Below the pieces are notes generated by a model. That model saw only the letters and a program-made list of their open reading frames with translations, was not told the DNA's origin and searched no databases. The translations under genes were made by a program, and so were the position numbers. From Gymnogyps californianus (lineage: Eukaryota > Chordata > Aves > Accipitriformes > Cathartidae), in the NCBI RefSeq assembly GCF_018139145.2, contig NC_059476.1:13323001-13387000 (forward strand): 64,000 nt of DNA, written 5' to 3'. Shown piece by piece: positions 37,810-50,514 of the stretch. Each line of letters opens with the position of its first letter. Position 1 is the first letter of the stretch.

Positions 37810-40348
37810 TTACGATTTTTTTAGGGTTTAAGCACAAGCAATTTGAATGCATAATTCAGCATGCACACTGGCTAGCCTTGCACTTCTCTTGTTCTGAGGT
37901 GAAACAGATTGTGAAGGGGGAGACAGCTGTGAGAACATCCTGTAGAGTCAGACTGAGCCAGTCGCTAATTTACATTGTGGCCTCAGAGATGAATTAATTA
38001 GACTTTCCTAGCTTGAAGTTGGCAATAAGCTCCTAGACCCATGCTGGTCATACACACCCTGTTTGGCGTGAAGCTGGCACTGTGGAGCAGGAGGTATTGA
38101 TTTGACGACTAAGGGAGATTATCTATAGTCTCCTGAAAATGAAGGGAACTGAAGGAGGATTGGCTGTTATTAACTGCTCTGTTGGGAAGTGCTGAAGTGA
38201 CCTTTGTGCCTTTGGGACTGTAGTATATCAGCTGCTTTCACAGCATTGGTAAAACAAGTGATGAAGTTGTGCCTTTCTCCATCCTTAAAGTACAGGTCAC
38301 AGTGGATAATGTGCAAAACTGGGTGTGAGGCAGAAGCTATATCCCTTTACCTGACTAAGGACAAAACAGGAAAAATCTGTGCAAACACGTGTGTGTGTGT
38401 ATGTGTGTGTCTGTGTATGGAAAGAATGAACGATATATAAGGGGGTGTAAAAATCTGCTATGTTTTCTTTCCTACTAAAATGTAAAAGCACACAATTGTA
38501 CTTCATGTGGTATAAAATTTTTCCATTTTCATGATAATCAAAATTTCATTTCTGACAATGTGAAGAGGAGCAAAGCAAGTAAAAGTCTAACTTTCCTTTT
38601 ACAATCTATGTGTGTTGCTTAGAAGCAATAGGGAGTTTGCTTAATATAACCTTTTTTTCTCTGTCTCATGAAGTGTTTGGTCTGGAAAGGTAACATAAAA
38701 AGATAAAGCAAAAAGCACTCACTTTAATTCATCAATAGTAAGGAAAGCAAAGCTAGTATCTTCTCTTTAGAAGTTAACACTTATTCATTATGAACTTTAA
38801 AAATTCCCTCCACATTTTTTTTTCTCACCTGTTTTCTGTGCCAGTCCAAAAACCAAAAGATATCTACTGAAATATCGTATATCTCCTATGTTGGGCAGAA
38901 TACAAAGAAACTGGATGTAATTCTATTATGTAGGAAGACAATAGTTGATACATTGGTGACATCTTAAATCATTAATGACTTCCACTAAGAACAGGCTTAT
39001 GCTATCTTCTGATTTTTTTTTCCCCCCTCCTAATTTCTCCTTGAAGTTCCAGTCAAACAAGAAAACCAATGTTTCAGTTTTGAACTAGGAAAAAAAAAAT
39101 CAGCTAATGACAGTATTTGTTTTCAATTACTTTACACTTCTGGGTTTCAAATCAGAAGAAGGACTTAGCTTTCCAGTCCCCTTCCCATTACTAGGATCAG
39201 ACAAGCTTGCAGTGAAAATGCAGACTGGGCAGCAATTGATTTCTTCTAATTGTCACTGTACTAATGAACAATCTCTGATTTTATTCTACCTATTTATGTC
39301 AAATTGAATCACCACTCCTCCTAATACCCTTGGAAATAGGTGTTTCTCCATGTTCCTCTTCTGAGAATAAATAAATGCAGTCTCTGACAAAACTGCTGCT
39401 ATGGCACACGCGTGATGCAACCTTGTGCCATCTCTGCAGTCTTGGGGATTTCTGCTATATATGCATGGTTCTGTCCAAGTTTCCCCTTATTTTTAAACAA
39501 AAGGCATAAAACTACTCAACTTTCTCCCAAATGTTTGTTCCCTGGCAACTGCTGAGTTTTCATCAGCAGTTTTAATGCAGAAGATTAGCTAAAACCAATG
39601 AGCTCAGTGATGGATAACAGAAGCAACTGGTTGTTCTGGCAAGTCCATCCAAGCAGCTTTATTAGCAACTGTTAAGATTGCTGACTCCAATTTTTCTACA
39701 ACAAAAGATCTTTTGAACAGAGCTGTGTGGGTGGGTGGTGTTGTGACAGGGGAAGTATTAGAGGAGAAGGGACTCTGGTATCAGGAGCACTGGGTGCTGG
39801 CTTCTGGACTTCCAAGACCTTTATGAATGCCAGCTACCAGTGTGGGAGGATCACGTGGCCGGTTGCAATTAGCTTATGGGATTATCTAGGTGTTTGGGGG
39901 ATCACTGAGCTTTTCAGGCACGATGTTATTGCTTGTCAGAGAGCAGCCAGCAAAGTAACATAAGATAAAAAGAGTATTTCCTCCTGATAGTCTTTTTTAG
40001 AAGTTGTAAATATTTATATACAATCAATAGTCACAAGAGCGGACCTCTCTTCTTAGGATGATGGTTTGAGACATCTGAAACTTGGAAACAAGTGGATGGG
40101 TGATCCTTTTGGTTTAACTGCTTACCATTTTAGCTCTAAGAACAGTTCTGCAAAGCTTTTGAGTGTAAGTCTGCATCTGATACAATCATTTCAATCAAAA
40201 TACATCACTTAAGTAGTAAGTAAGAAAAGAGTGTTCTGCTCTTATAAGACAAGATGAGCATTCAGCAGATCTGGCTTCAGTTTTCCACATATTTCTTGCA
40301 CCTGCAAAATACACTAAATATTTTTTCTCATCCCTTTTCCTGCATATT
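37810..40348. other. Unannotated non-coding stretch
   Basis: No recognised gene; open frames are 78 codons or less. A (GT)n tract at 38389-38417 accounts for the valine/cysteine-rich tail of one of them. Confidence 0.5.
38389..38417. repeat. (GT)n microsatellite, interrupted
   Basis: gtgtgtgtgtgta followed by tgtgtgtgtctgtgta; a dinucleotide repeat with two interruptions. Confidence 0.9.
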
Positions 40349-40420
40349 CAGACAGTAAACTTTCTGGGAAAGAGACTGACTCTTTTTCTACATGTTTGTC
40401 AACAAACATTTCTGAGTTTT
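40349..40420 (+). mobile_element. L2-type LINE tail relic (or L2-mobilised SINE)
   Basis: The string gacagtaaactttctgggaa, then agagactgactctttttctacatgtttgtcaacaa, matches the widespread amniote tail 'agactgtaagctctt.ggg.cagggact.tctttt..tgtttgtac'. Orientation is plus. It is only about 70 bases long and lacks the following part. The family call is from memory of the consensus. Confidence 0.5.
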
Positions 40421-43400
40421 AGTTTGGACTTAGAGATGGTGCTACACTGCAAATGACTTTAAAAATTGTTCCGTATTTCTTCTAATTCCAGCCAGTTAAA
40501 AGGCAGTGTTCTTGGATGAAGACTTGGCCATCTGCGTCACTGGATTAAACTGCTGCTGAACACCTACCTGGGAACATAAGAGACTGCCCACTTGGAAGCT
40601 TTCCTTTATGCAGCCCATGACAGCCTTTCCCATACGCCACACTGAGTAAATGTGTATTGCATTGATAGTGCCAGGATTTCACCACTGCTGCTTAGCCTAC
40701 TAAGCCAGTTATGCATGGAAGTAGCAGTTATTTGTTAAGATAATATCTTTTTTCTTTAACAAGAAAATTATCCCATTGATGAAGTCTGAATATGAAATAC
40801 CACCTGTTAAACAGAACAGATTAGGCATGGAAGGTCATTCATTATCGTCAAGGCTGCCAATGTTTGTTTATGCATAAAGAAATTCTAGCCTTTGTGGCTT
40901 TTATATTTCTATACCCATTAAATTTTATTTTTTTAATAATCAAGTTACAGCTGTTCCAAACAACTCTTCCGTGTGGGTACTCTGAGGTTGTTTGCCTGTA
41001 TTCCCACTTACTGGATATATATACTTGCTCTGAACGATCTGTCATGAAAACATGATTTTTATTTTGAGCTACATGAATTGATGGGTTCCCTTATATGCAA
41101 ATGTGACAGATTAATGAGGTAGGGTTTTAAGGGGAAGGAGTCCTGGAATCTCGAATAGGATAAAGTGGCCAACAGACTGATTCAGGCTACTGTGGTTAAC
41201 TCACAGTATTAAAAAAAAAAAAAGCTTTACTAAGCAAAGTCATGCACTCTGGGATATTATACATTTGTTTTATTAGACACTTGCTTGAGCAAATGCAAAG
41301 TGATTGTTTTACAAAATTAGAATAATATTAAAGACTAATAATGGAATGTAATAAATTATGCAAAAGAGCTTTTTTTTTTGGCTAACACTTGCACTCATGT
41401 TGAAAAGGAGCTTAGTCTCATTCTTTACTATGAAGAAAAACACGTCTACTAGTGTAAGGCTCAAAGCTGTTGGTTTTTTTGTCTGGTTTTCCTTTTAGGT
41501 AAATCTCAGCATCCTGTTCTGAATACATAATAATTAGGGTTTTTACCAAAGGCCACGTAATAATGTTTACATTCTTATTTGATCGACTAGCATTTCTTTA
41601 TTTTGAGAAATAGACCTTTCCTCAGGAAAGAACCTTCTCCGATAAGTAATCAAAGACACATCCTAACTGGCTTCCTGTTGCCATTTTTTTGCTACACTGC
41701 GCATCTATCCACCTTCAATTTTGTTCAATGTATAAAGAGAATTTTGGTACAAACTTGATCCAAAGCCTGCAGAAGGTGCTGCTGGTACACCTAGGTCGGT
41801 ATTATAGATCATCCATCACCACCTGGATTCTAATTTTCAGCTATACTAAATGGCTCTAAAGCCATTCAGGTTGTGATTTTTTCTCGAAAGTGAATATTTC
41901 AAAATGATCAAGCCAGTTTCCTGCCCAAATGTTTGACAAGGCTTCCAGAATCATAAAGCTGACCAGTGGATTTCAGGCTAAGAGGATGAGGGTGATCTAC
42001 TAGTTGAGCCAATCTTAAGATCATGTAGAAGCCTGTAAAATTTCCAGTAAAGAAAATACAGCAAATATTCCTTTCTTTGACTGGGACAGGCTTCTGCAAT
42101 ACACTGAGGCCCATTTGCAATAATAGGAATGGACAGAGCTTGCCAAAATCTTGTAGCCTAATTAGGCTGAAATTCAAATGAGAGAAGTCCAGCTGCTAAA
42201 AGGAAAACGGTAAAGCTGAAGAACTAGAAAACATCACAGGTAAGTTAGAGATCCCTGTACATACTGCTGAAGGCAAATGTATCTGGCTGGCAAACCTTAA
42301 AGGGAATTGCTCAGTGATTGTTCGTCCTACTGGAAGATTTTACCCCAGGCTGTAACACTTCCAAAATCTGCGGTAACACAAGTGTCTGTCTCACAAATAG
42401 AGAGGCCTGGGGCAAGTGTGTCTTATACGCTTGATAGGACAGAAAGTCTGAATTTTACCCCAGACTTTTATTCTCTTTTGGTCAGCTTCGTTTCATTTTT
42501 TCATGTTTGCAAGTTTTCTTTCCATCCTTCATTCTTCATTCTCACCCTGAAAATAGATTGGGTGTTTATGCTTTAACAAACTCAAACTGATTCAGAGCTA
42601 CAGGGAAAAATCTTCCCATCAGCCATAAAATCTCTCTGCCTGTTGTCTGTCTAGTGTGTTTTACCCAACTTCTCCAAACTTAATGTGTATTCATATATAC
42701 ATATATCTGTGTACATATATATACACACACACACACGTATTAGGTACACATAATAAATATCATAAACTATACCTGTTTTTTTCTATTTTTTGCTACTTAA
42801 AATTCATGGTGCTTTAATATACTCAAACACTTTTCGCTTTCATATCCTGAGAAATGAGCGTAGAAAGATCAAGTTTACTTTGCATTAGGCCATTGGTTAC
42901 ATTACATATCTGCACATCTTGGTTCTTATTCTTTTCCTAATCCTGGCATGTTCTGATATGGAGATTATAGCCACATTTATTTTAATCATCCACCTTTGGA
43001 GGAGTTAATATTGCCAACCTCAGCTTTCAACAATCGTGTTGTAGGTCCCTAAAGTACAAATAGCTTAAAAATCAGTAGTTTTGGATAGGTTTTGTGTTTC
43101 TTCTTCATCTGACTTTTAATGCTCAAAAGGCGTTGTAATAGGACAGGAATAATGGTAGAAGACTAACCTGGCTCCCAAAGTGTTGCTATTCTGGTTAGGA
43201 GAAAGTTTGTTGGAGATTTTGAGCAGACTGTATAGTACCCCCCGTAAAGAAGTGATTTACAAGGCACAAGCCTCTTAGAAATAAGAGTAACTTCTGTCAT
43301 GATCATTTAGGAGGAAAACATTAAGCTTGGGAAAACTGTGAGAAAGTTTACTAAGAGCATAAAGCAAGTAAATCTTTGCCAAAGTCTCGCGTGTGTCCAT

Positions 43401-43735
43401 TAATTTAGCAGTTCTATTATGTGGCTGATGGAGAACTTTCACTGTGTTAAATAGCAATAAATAATGAATGGATTATGTGTTTTTCGGTATGACATCAACA
43501 AATCTTGTCAAGTCCTGCAGAAATGCAGCACAAGTTTACTGTTTCTGCATAGAACTGCTTACTAGAGAATTCTGTGTTGGTTTTTTTGTTTGTTTGGTGG
43601 GTTTTGGGGTTTTTTTTTACTGCAGTTACGGCTCCAAAATACTATTGAAATCTGGCAAGCGGTTATGAACGCAGTAGGTTGATTAGCAACTTAGGAATTA
43701 GGCTCTCAGGCACTGTATCCTCAGGCAGTTCTGTC
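40421..43735. other. Unannotated non-coding stretch
   Basis: No recognised gene; open frames are 89 codons or less. It includes an A-run at 41211-41223, the AT/AC microsatellite at 42691-42737 and a G/T-rich patch near 43578-43620. Confidence 0.5.
42691..42737. repeat. (AT)n/(AC)n compound microsatellite
   Basis: tcatatatacatatatctg, gtacatatatatac and then six AC units ending cgtat. It is compound and interrupted. Confidence 0.85.
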
Positions 43736-43870
43736 CCAGACCAAGCTGCACCAGCTGATTCTTCCCATTTCACTCTACTCATAGGTCAGTTCATGAAAAA
43801 AATTGGTGTGTAACAGATGTAAAAGTAAAGAGAATCTGGTCTAGTCTTATATCTGTGCACTGCAGCTGAA
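43736..43870 (+). repeat. Possible decayed ancient amniote repeat fragment
   Basis: attggtgtgtaacagatgta followed by aaagagaatctggtctagtc is similar to one arm of the 'ggtgtaac...gagaatctggcc' repeat also suspected at 30582 and 57357. It is weak, and the limits are arbitrary. Confidence 0.3.
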
Positions 43871-46800
43871 GAGAAACGATTGATAGCTGATAACAGAACT
43901 AACTTTCATGAACCGATTAATGTTATTGCTATAACTTGACTAAGACCAGAAGATTTGTCCTTGGCTTTTGCTATATCCTTTGCTATGGGCATGAGAAGCA
44001 AATTTTAGTTTTTCCATGTAACTACAGGCACCCTGCACAATTCCTATTATCACATCTTAGCTTTGACTTCTCAGTTCCAGACACAGCTCAATAGCAGTCA
44101 GATTGGCTTTCAAGGAGCACCCTTGCGTCCCTCCAGGTTCATTGCTGGCCACCACCTTGCTTAAAACTCTCATTTCTGCCTTACATTTGTATTGGCTGTT
44201 TGTTAATTGCTTCCCGTTCCACATTGTCTCTGATCATAAAATATTGACCATGAAGTTGCTTTTTTTCAAGTGTATGTGAAATACATAATGCTTTTTTTGT
44301 ATTTCAACTTACACCTTTTAAAATTTACTCCAATGTGCAGCAGGCACCCTTTTTTTCCTTCTGGAGGTAAAAGTTTGACTGCTCTTGCAGCCTGCAGTGT
44401 TAGAGTACCCTACTGTATCTCTCAGCTCTCGAGACAGCATTTCTCTTGGGCTGGTGACCTCTCACCATATTTGGTTTACCCATGCCTGCCTGGGTAAAGA
44501 ATTTTGTTTTGATTAGACTAAATCTACAAGCTCGCAAGAGGTAACAACTGCTTTCACTAACTCAGAATTACTTCAAAATTTGGTTTACATCTCTTGAAGC
44601 TATTGGCAGGGCAAATTCAGGTCCCAGATTCAGAGCAACCTTGACTTTTGGGGAAAGCTTGGTTTGGGATCCAAACTCTTACTTGCTGTGTAAAGGGGTT
44701 TACTTAGTTTCCAAATTAATTAAGAAACATGTTTTTTAGTAACGCAAACTCTTTTGCGAGCAAAGACTAAATGACTTGTCCAGCGAGTGCAAATGGAGAG
44801 GAAGGATGCAGAACAGAGAGTGAATAGCTGAAAAAGTTTCCCACTTCAAAAACCCAAATACTGAATGCATTTGTTGATACTGATGATCACAAGCATCTGT
44901 TTGGATTAGTTCTTTCATCTTTTTAACAGGATAGAATCCATCCACTCATACTTCCAGTTTCACCCCTGAGACTTTCTCAGGAATGAGAAACACTCTATTT
45001 TCTGTCACCTTGTCATGCTCCAAAATAATGAATGAATCAACCCTTTCACGAAGAAGTGTAATACTACCACTATTGTATTCACCATACAGGTAAAACATAG
45101 TGCTCTAAAGAGAAATTTTCCCTAGAAATAAAATATCAAGTCTTTTATTTTTTTAGTTGTAAAGTTTGTCTGGTAAGCATGCATATATAACATGTTAGTG
45201 ATGTGGCACAGCATGGATTTTTGTAAAAGCTGATAGTGGTAAAGCAGGGACATGGGTCCCCATCTTATCTCACTTTCTGGTGTGAAGCTGATTGTGAAGG
45301 TAGAAAATCAATATACAATAAAGGTGGTGCATGTTGAAACTAAATTGAAATGATTGATTTTTTCCCAGGATCATTAGATTCTCCTCCAAAATCTTTGTTT
45401 CTGGTTGTGGAGAAATATTTACTCTTTACTTACAGTTCATGGTGTAGTTCATTTGTTTGTGTGGGGTTTTTTTAGGAAGAGAGTAAGACATTACTTGTGC
45501 AGGAAACATGCTGGAAAACACTGTATTTCAGAAGCATTCCCAGAAGTCCCTGTAAACACAGGGTACTTAAAGGGATGGATATCCTCTTAATCCATGAACG
45601 TCTTTAGCTGTTGTAAATCCCCCTTCCGCCCCCTGGAAAGTGAATAATGCAGTCCATCAGTGCAGTGTCATTTGCCATCAAAAGACTTTGTGTATCATTC
45701 TGACTCGAGGCAGAGTTGGCCTGGGGCTTATTATGAGCTTAACTGCAGGATGAGAAAAGCACCGTATTCGTATCATAGCACCTCGCCTCACTCAGATACT
45801 TCTCACCTGATACCTATACACGCACCAAGAACAAGTTTCTTAATAAATCATGTTCTGTGGTCACACTCCGGGTTAGACTGCAGGAAAATCACTGACTCTG
45901 CTAAAGGATAATTCAAAGGAAAGTCATGCTGATCTTTGGCAGACTAACACCTAACTTCTCCCCATGTTTCAGGAATCTAATGATTGGCAATTGAAAACAT
46001 TCTGCTATACATACAAAGTAATCAAGTCCTTTCTGCTATCTTGCATTTAACGTATGCTTATGTATCAGCTGTGGTGTATAAATGATTGGAACTGCCTACA
46101 TGTTGCTACTTAAAGAAAATGGGACCTTTGGTGAACCTGAGTAGTGTTGGTAGAAACAGACTATTGATATCAACTCTGCGTAGATTTTCACCCCTCAGAG
46201 AAAAACTGGTTCTTCAGGAGTAACAGAGCAAACCATGGCTGGCCACAAAAAATCCCTCAGCAGATATCTGCCATGCTTGGTTCAGTCCTTTGTTCAGTGA
46301 CCTTTGCTATGAGGCTCCTATAAATTCCCCACGTACGTGTTTCACTTTCTAATTAATTTCACCATCTGAGAGTTTTTCCTTTTATTCATTACATGTAGTC
46401 CTTTCTTAATGCTTTCCCATTACTGATAATCACATTTCTTAGGCTAACCAGCTCCAACCTCAATTTTTTGAGAACCTGTGGAGTGTGATCACCAAGCAAA
46501 GCAACAGCTGCACTCAGAAACAGAAGTGCTCACCTCCCTCAGTCTGTCCTCATACTGATTTCCCTTATGTTTCTCCCACTGGATTTCATAAACTCTTTTT
46601 TCTTTTTCACCTACTTAGTTTCTCACTCTGCCTCTTTTTGTACAATCCCAGGCTGAAAAGATCTTTCTCTCCCATTGACCTCACAGTGATTGTTTTCTTA
46701 ATTTAATATCCTACAAGCTCCCTTAACTCTGACCTCCACCTTCACTAAGCAAGTTATAACCCTTCTACAGTTAAAAACTGATAATAAATCTCTGTGCCTA

Positions 46801-49800
46801 ATTTTTCATGTGTAGGTCACAGTACTGTTATAACCTAAAATTCAGATAATCACCATTTCAATAGTCTCTAACACTTCTATTTAAATCTATACATGACCTT
46901 TGTATCTTACTAATTTAAGATTTATGCTTGACAAAAGTTTCCAATGCATTATCTATTGAGTGTTTACCCTACAGCAATAGATATAAAAGTCTGAAATGTC
47001 AAGTTGTGAAACACTTATTTAAAATTTTTTAGGGCTCCCCCCCTGCCCCCCTGAAATAGCCTTTCCCCTAGATTGAAAACTTCCAAGGAACACTTCTTTT
47101 TTTTTTTTTCCTCAAGGCTGTCTCTGCATATTCTCTATCCCTTTTCCTCTGTTTTCAGTAGCAAGATGGAAGATGACAGAAGAAGTGGAAGAATCATGGG
47201 AGAAAAATGCATACAATATCTCTCTTCCTTCTCCTTACCACCATAAAAAAATAATAAAACCTGTACTTTCACAGGGAAATAATTAAAAGAATATCTGAAT
47301 GAATTAATGGCTACTACATTTCCCAGTTTCCATACTGGAACATCTTTTAAAATTGCAAATGCTCTTTGTGAAAAAAGTTACTGTTTTTGAACCTGCTCTA
47401 TTAATAGTGCTTTGAGAAAACATAAATACTTATGGATGAAAATATGAAGGCAACTAGAGTTACAAAGTTGTAACTTATCACAGCTTTCTGACCATGGCGA
47501 AGATTAATATTTAAATTTTAAGATATTTTCTACTCTTTTTTTTATGGGTTTCTCTAACAACAGACAAGATGTTTTCATCTGTTTGATCACAGAATGAATG
47601 GAAATGAGATCAGAAGGAAAATATCAAAACAGCAATGCTGTATTTCAGGTCAGTTCCCATTCATGAATGAGCTCTGATGAATGTCTGTGTCTGCATCACA
47701 GGGCAGGTTCACCCCATGGTCTCCTCCATCCCTGATAATCTCCTCGCAGTTCAGGTACAGCTAACAAGGCTGTCAAGACCACTGTGAAAGCAGGTGCTTT
47801 TAAATCAAAAGCCAAACATTTTCCATTTCTGAACAGGCAAAAAATCTGTAGGAGGAATATCCTGCTACAAACACTTACGAGAGCCCTGAGACTCAACTGG
47901 AGACAAACCATTACTAGGAAAATGATGTTAACTGTTACCCATATGACCTAATGACAACTTTAAACAGTAGAGTTATCAATGTAAATCCTTACTTTCCTCT
48001 GCTGTGTACTTGCAAACAGTACATACATACCTTTTCTTAGAGCACTGGTGTGGGAAACAAAAGCTTCTGCTCCTAGCTGTGCTGCCAGCTGGTTGTGTTA
48101 CTGCAGGTAAAGGTGATAATTGTCCATTTGCCCCTGTGGCAGACAATCTGTTTCCTTGGTTTCAAAATGTATGTTTACACTACTACAGCTTTCTGAATTA
48201 TCAGATACCCACTGGAGACTGTTAGTAGATGGAGGGTCCTTTTTCTTCCTGTCACAGATGCAAACTACAATGTACTACCTCAGAGGCTTCACACTGGCGT
48301 GCGTGCGATACCTCATTGAGCTGTGCTTCTCCAGTAATGTATCAGAGTCACACTGTTGTGCAAACAGGAACTTCTTTTCTTGGTCAGTTCCTAAACATTC
48401 TTACAGTGTATGCATTTCACTTTGAGAAGATCAAACATTTTTAAAGCCACCAGTTTATAGCTGAGCAAATATCTTCTCAAGTTGGAGTATCCTGCAATGG
48501 GGGCCATTCCTGCTTCTGTCCTCTATATGACCAGTACCAAGTTTATAGAGGCCCTTGGTTCCTGTTACTTGGAGCTCAGAACAGGGATGCTAATATCTGG
48601 CTACTCCTAGGGATGGCTGTGATCTACAGCTAATTATCATTTGTAAAGCACTTTCCTGTCCCCAGAAGAAAAGGCCTTGTTGCTCCCCAGCAGAGAGCTA
48701 TCGGCCCATGCTGGGACACAGCTGGCGGGATGCCCTGCTCCGCAAATTTCCTCATGGTTGTTTTAAGATAATTAGCTGATCCGATACCTAGTGCGCTTCG
48801 TAATTCTTATCTAACATGACCAATTTGCAAATGCACAGACTTGTGTGCATGCATGGCTCTAACTGAAACATGTCTGGAGGGCAGGCTGCCGAAGCCACAG
48901 CGACAGCGGCTGTACCGCTACCGCCACAAAATAAACAGTAGCTGGTGAGTAACAAAATCCTCCTAAAAAGCATGTCACTATTCTGCCTAGGTGCAGGAAT
49001 GGCATAACCATGACCCAGACAAGGGAAGGGGAAGATGTTACTCAATATTTTTTCTAAATATGATCTTGGATATACAAATGTATGCGAAGGCAGTAGACAA
49101 ACTGTACGGTTCTCTCTGGAGAAGGCAATCACTCCTTCACGCCTGGTGACACAACGCTGTGAAGTATGAGACACAATTCAGCTGAAATTTAGAAGCAGCT
49201 GTTGCATCAGGGTTTGTTTAAAGCTGTTTTTCTCCAGGAAGTCATTATTTGAAATAAATCTTGTCCATTAAAGAGACACGCTTGAGCAGTTACGTAATGC
49301 AGCATAAGATTTGTTGAACTAGAAAAGCATAGGATATTCAAAAGCCTAATCTGGATAGAAAAATAAATATGTGATTTAAGACAGAGCATCTATGTGTCTG
49401 AAAAATACCTATATTTTTCTAAATCCAAGCTTTAGCATCTTAGAAGCTTATTTTTCACTATTGGGCATGCTTAAAAAAGAGCCAACACAAAAAAAAACCA
49501 AACAAAAAACCTTGCCTCTTTCACTATCTCAGATTGAGGCCATCAAAATAGATACATCTCTGATTGATAAGGATATATTTTCTTTTAAAACACAGGATCT
49601 GCTTTTTATATGTTTTTAGCTTGCATTTTAAGAACCATCTACCCTGTGCATGAGGACATGAATTTGCAGGTAATGTTATCTAAGCTCAGAGGCAATGAAT
49701 GAACCAAAACCAGTCTGAAAATAAAATCCAAAAATCTATGGGATTTATTTGAGTAAAGGAGAATGTTTAAATATTAACAGCATCTCTGTACATAAAATAA

Positions 49801-49983
49801 AATAAACAGCTGAAAACCCCTAGTTTGATGTACTACTACAAGTCCTTACTTGGAACAAACCCTCAGCAGTAACAGGCAATTGAAAACCAATTGTTGCTTA
49901 TGGGTGAGCTTCAGGGGTTTTTTACTTGGGGATTGGTATAGTCACACATATCCATCAAAAAATGATTCAGAGACAAAAAGCAA
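43871..49983. other. Unannotated non-coding stretch
   Basis: 6 kb without a recognised gene. The longest open frame is 128 codons (minus, 48788-49174), overlapping a CpG-containing pocket at 48700-48910; no domain is visible. A T-run lies near 47097-47110. Part of 44060-44240 faintly recalls L2 coding-strand sequence but is too decayed to call. Confidence 0.5.
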
Positions 49984-50514
49984 ATGAAACAAAAAAACCT
50001 GTATTTATTAGTATTGCTTTGGTTTTTAAGCTGTTCACACGTTCTTGACACAAGGATGAAACACTTATTTTTAATTAAAAGCAGAGTCTCATATTTATGC
50101 ATTTTCAGCAACCCAGACTTTGTGATGCAAATACTCAGAGCAAAGCGATTGATCCAGCCAGATAACACGAATTTGGATTACAAAGGCTATGTCACCTCCC
50201 TTGCACTGAAGCTGTTCTGCAGTTACTACTCCTGTTACAGCAGGGTGAATCAGAGTGTCTCACGCTCCTTTCTTCTCACCACACTGGATGGTCAGGGCCA
50301 TACTTCTAGGTGGAACACAGCAAATTTCAGTGACATGACCAAGATCACAGCAGAAGTCTGTTGCAGTGGAGGAATTCAATGCAGAGCTGCCAACTCCCTT
50401 CTAAGTTTCCTCTTGGTTGAATTTCCCATCCCCCTGAAACTACCTTCCATGAGTTGCCACAACATATTAAATATCATGCAATACACTAGTGATTGTGTAC
50501 TCCAGCAAGTGTGA
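49984..50514 (+). other. Longest open frame in the window (176 codons), unrecognised; probably non-coding
   Basis: ATG at 49984, stop after 50514. The first ~20 residues are hydrophobic (LYLLVLLWFLSC), like a signal peptide, but this segment lies in an A/T-rich tract where such strings arise easily. The middle (from residue ~43) reads NPDFVMQILRAKRLIQPDNT. That point coincides with a good-looking splice acceptor (atttatgcattttcag before caacccag at about 50109). Cysteines cluster in the last 100 residues (CSYYSCYS, CCSGGIQC). I know no family with this pattern. The start codon has no supporting context, and no neighbouring exon was found. In AT-rich DNA of this length one such frame by chance is plausible, so I rate it unlikely to be a gene. 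Confidence 0.2.

Noticed and set aside
44060..44240. Faint similarity to L2 coding sequence (ccttgcttaaaactctc).
   Set aside because: The match is only about 20 bases; not enough to call.
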